Assembly (NCBI GenBank): GCA_021107685.1
Contig: JAIOSH010000119.1
Coordinates: 1 to 8,383, forward strand
Length of the DNA stretch: 8,383 nucleotides
Direction of reading: 5' to 3'
From: Bacteroidales bacterium
GTDB taxonomy: Bacteria; Bacteroidota; Bacteroidia; Bacteroidales; SMBSF39
Shown: positions 7,501 to 8,383 of the stretch, one piece after another
Layout: every line of letters begins with the position of its first letter
Numbering within the stretch: the first letter of the stretch is position 1
The notes under the pieces: model-generated
Databases searched by the model: none
The model's input: the letters and a program-made list of their open reading frames with translations, nothing else
Told to the model about the DNA's origin: nothing
Translations under genes and position numbers: made by a program

Positions 7501-8383
7501 AAGATTCTATAGATCTTATAACCCTTAATCTTCCTGATACAACTTTCATAAATAGAAGAAGCTTTGCTATAAATACTTATATGGATCCAATTGTATCGGA
7601 TGTTAATAATGATGGCAAAGGCGAAATTATATTAGGTATAAAAGATTCAGGTATATTAATTTTAAATCATAATTTAGAAACAATTACCTATATAGATGAG
7701 CCAAATATTTATTTTCCTGATTGTGATTCTAGACGAAGCGAACTTGTATCAGGGGATTTCGATAGAGATGGATATAATGATATAGTATGCCAGACTAAAG
7801 AAAATGAAATTGATTACTATCTGAAAATTTTCAACTATTACGGAGAAGAGATATTTGTAACACCAATAATTTCACCTATGAATTCTTGCTGGATATCGGA
7901 TACAGATAAGGATATGAAAAATGATATTATTTACTCTTATAAGGAAAAACTTTATGTAGTTGAAGTTCCTAATGCAGGCAATACCATAGGCTGGCCAGGG
8001 CAACAAGGCAATCATCGTAATACAGGTGTATTGGAACAACCTGCATATTTTGCACCTGAAGGGGATACTGTTTACTGGATGAATACTATTTCACTCTCAC
8101 GTATGCAAATATTACCTGAAAATACTACGGTTATCATAAAACCCGGAACAAAAATCATAGCACACGATAGGGCTGCTTTATATGTTTACGGTTCATTAAT
8201 AGCCGAAGGTACGGAAAAATTTCCTATTGAATTTTCAGCAGATATTTCAGGTGCAGGAAAAGATTACTGGGAAGGTATAACACTTGCAAACGGTAGTTTT
8301 TCATCATTAGAATATTGTATAATTGAAAATGCTAAATTTGGTATCTTATATGAGAATTTTCAGCGTCAAAGCATTGTAAATTG
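4578..8383 (+). CDS. Large multidomain C25 (gingipain-type) cysteine protease, 3' end beyond window
   Basis: Open from the ATG at 4578 to the last base (1268 complete codons), with no stop. Residues 1-21 are a signal peptide ending SFSQ. Residues ~47-200 resemble the C25 propeptide (IGYPELPVLSYLLAIP), which in gingipains keeps the enzyme inactive until processed. The catalytic domain spans ~258-625 and runs from DYLIIT through YPDIMLGRCSV to LFGDPAL. His504 in NYMDHGSNCSW and Cys535 in FILSCACLTGK are the expected catalytic pair, 31 residues apart as in the family. Residues 632-745 are a CARDB domain ending EMNENNN. FG-GAP/VCBS-like calcium-loop repeats sit near 855, 957, 1008, 1060 and 1108 (DxDxDG-type), followed by WPGQQGNHRNTG at 1139-1150. 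From ~1158 a beta-helix-like segment begins (IKPGTKI, LIAEGTEKFPIEF). A T9SS sorting domain is expected beyond the edge but is not seen. Specificity cannot be read. Confidence 0.92.
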   Translation, partial: MKRITIILSIIIITSINSFSQDWIEFTSTEKTTPEYDLITSNDKLIKFEITIPGMYSTKKGRFQRINIKGHDKMDSIGYPELPVLSYLLAIPECGNIEINVSLEDSVRIDKMNIYPAPELVQDSTKNGYPYLKEKFRINNRTYNTDSYFTGTIAKLTDRGAIRAQHVIRVLIYPVKFNPVKKEIIAYSKIKITLKLNNTTGLINENVGIFQEVVSNSLINYKSDGLNTSVSCGAGYVNPGSWKWVTSFPNGYINDACDYLIITHQNFFNDRAAKREINMLAQHRANFNGFDVIIVKIEDIEDEDSIPGLNTSERIRNLIKRTYKDGNANHTYDGKLAYVNLFGDLYDDDGNILIQSYPFENPPFSYSSGYDVFFSQLTDSAGIFDHYPDIMLGRCSVDNTEQVRNIVHKILHFKPEELYYKDEMFTYIGFDNAFSTTESEVMFMVDDIVGDTYHKKLMLPPEFDKPFPDWDTIPYITIGTYTSDLSNLLEAYREGNMFVNYMDHGSNCSWYGGFRFDSLNSSHNHKLPFILSCACLTGKFQASYIDCMAEQFTCYDSIKGAIGFVGSSIVCGVSSFYLISSYFESLMRNYSSVLGEAIMETKIKYNDWRDDYNLFGDPALNIFYENTNTILPDLHVKKDQITIKPDDPNIGDRILIEAIIRNSYLKNANDTFYVSCYVVHPRYKNTIWLGNHKVNGLEGYSNKALNFIWNTTGLNPDKYEIHISIDTSNAISEMNENNNMNYISKKICSYRNNYPVINSVSRNSYPVSFDLYANYEGEEIAFGENIITSIGNIITTEPGSTIRFTSIANLTNNQNYQVIQIRKDTLSVRSIGNPSWSYALPNDFYYYSEGPFATDIDNNGLEEILLVNKTKFDNISRIKLICLNYNGTNRWNYETSTSNPKIPLVCNFDESVNTIIWPHFTGKIYFIKENDSNIPVISIDSVQISNSFILNNPILTDLDKDSKLDLILLCYDPTQDSIDLITLNLPDTTFINRRSFAINTYMDPIVSDVNNDGKGEIILGIKDSGILILNHNLETITYIDEPNIYFPDCDSRRSELVSGDFDRDGYNDIVCQTKENEIDYYLKIFNYYGEEIFVTPIISPMNSCWISDTDKDMKNDIIYSYKEKLYVVEVPNAGNTIGWPGQQGNHRNTGVLEQPAYFAPEGDTVYWMNTISLSRMQILPENTTVIIKPGTKIIAHDRAALYVYGSLIAEGTEKFPIEFSADISGAGKDYWEGITLANGSFSSLEYCIIENAKFGILYENFQRQSIVN
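6729..6874 (+). repeat. Protease segment duplicated at 197-342
   Basis: This stretch encodes the end of the CARDB domain and the linker after it (from KYEIHIS to NSYP). It is the intact counterpart of the pseudogene remnant, at a constant offset of 6532 and about 90% identity with no gaps. The reading frame is intact in this copy. Confidence 0.88.

Overview
This 8.4 kb window looks like a chromosomal segment from an AT-rich Bacteroidota, probably an uncultured Bacteroidales or Marinilabiliales-like organism. Three things point there. One secreted protein ends in a type IX secretion system (T9SS) type A sorting domain. A gingipain-type C25 protease follows it. The genes lack obvious Shine-Dalgarno sequences, and the first gene has a TAnnTTTG-type -7 promoter element. 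All genes are on the + strand.

Layout. Positions 1-402 hold no intact gene. Positions 3-145 form a long imperfect palindrome (REP/MITE-like). Positions 162-346 are a pseudogene scar whose two halves match two distant places further down this same window. A complete long-chain acyl-CoA synthetase gene follows (403-2049). The gap 2050-2169 contains a degenerate 7-base tandem repeat and a small hairpin. Then comes an AT-rich, tightly spaced run of three exported-protein genes: a periplasmic DUF6599-like protein (2170-3084), a BNR/PKD protein with a T9SS sorting tail (3133-4566), and a very large multidomain C25 protease (4578 to beyond the window edge, at least 1268 codons). The protease frame is open from 4578 to the last base; I read it codon by codon and found no stop.

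How the genes work together. The acyl-CoA synthetase is a cytoplasmic fatty-acid activation enzyme with no evident link to the rest, and it differs in base composition from the genes downstream. The three downstream genes look like one transcription unit (gaps of 48 and 11 bases). It would deliver a periplasmic protein and two large surface or secreted proteins through Sec and, for at least one of them, T9SS. The protease has an N-terminal C25 propeptide, the His/Cys catalytic pair, a CARDB domain, FG-GAP/VCBS-like repeats and the beginning of a beta-helix.

The most interesting observation is the scar at 162-346. Its first 41 bases copy the leader and start codon of the DUF6599 gene (2140-2180). 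Its remaining ~146 bases copy the second half of the protease CARDB domain (6729-6874) at about 90% identity. The halves meet at a 6-base microhomology. The simplest reading is that a second copy of this operon once lay upstream of the acyl-CoA synthetase gene and was removed by one internal deletion of about 4.5 kb. The scar has since drifted: its substitutions are spread evenly over the three codon positions.
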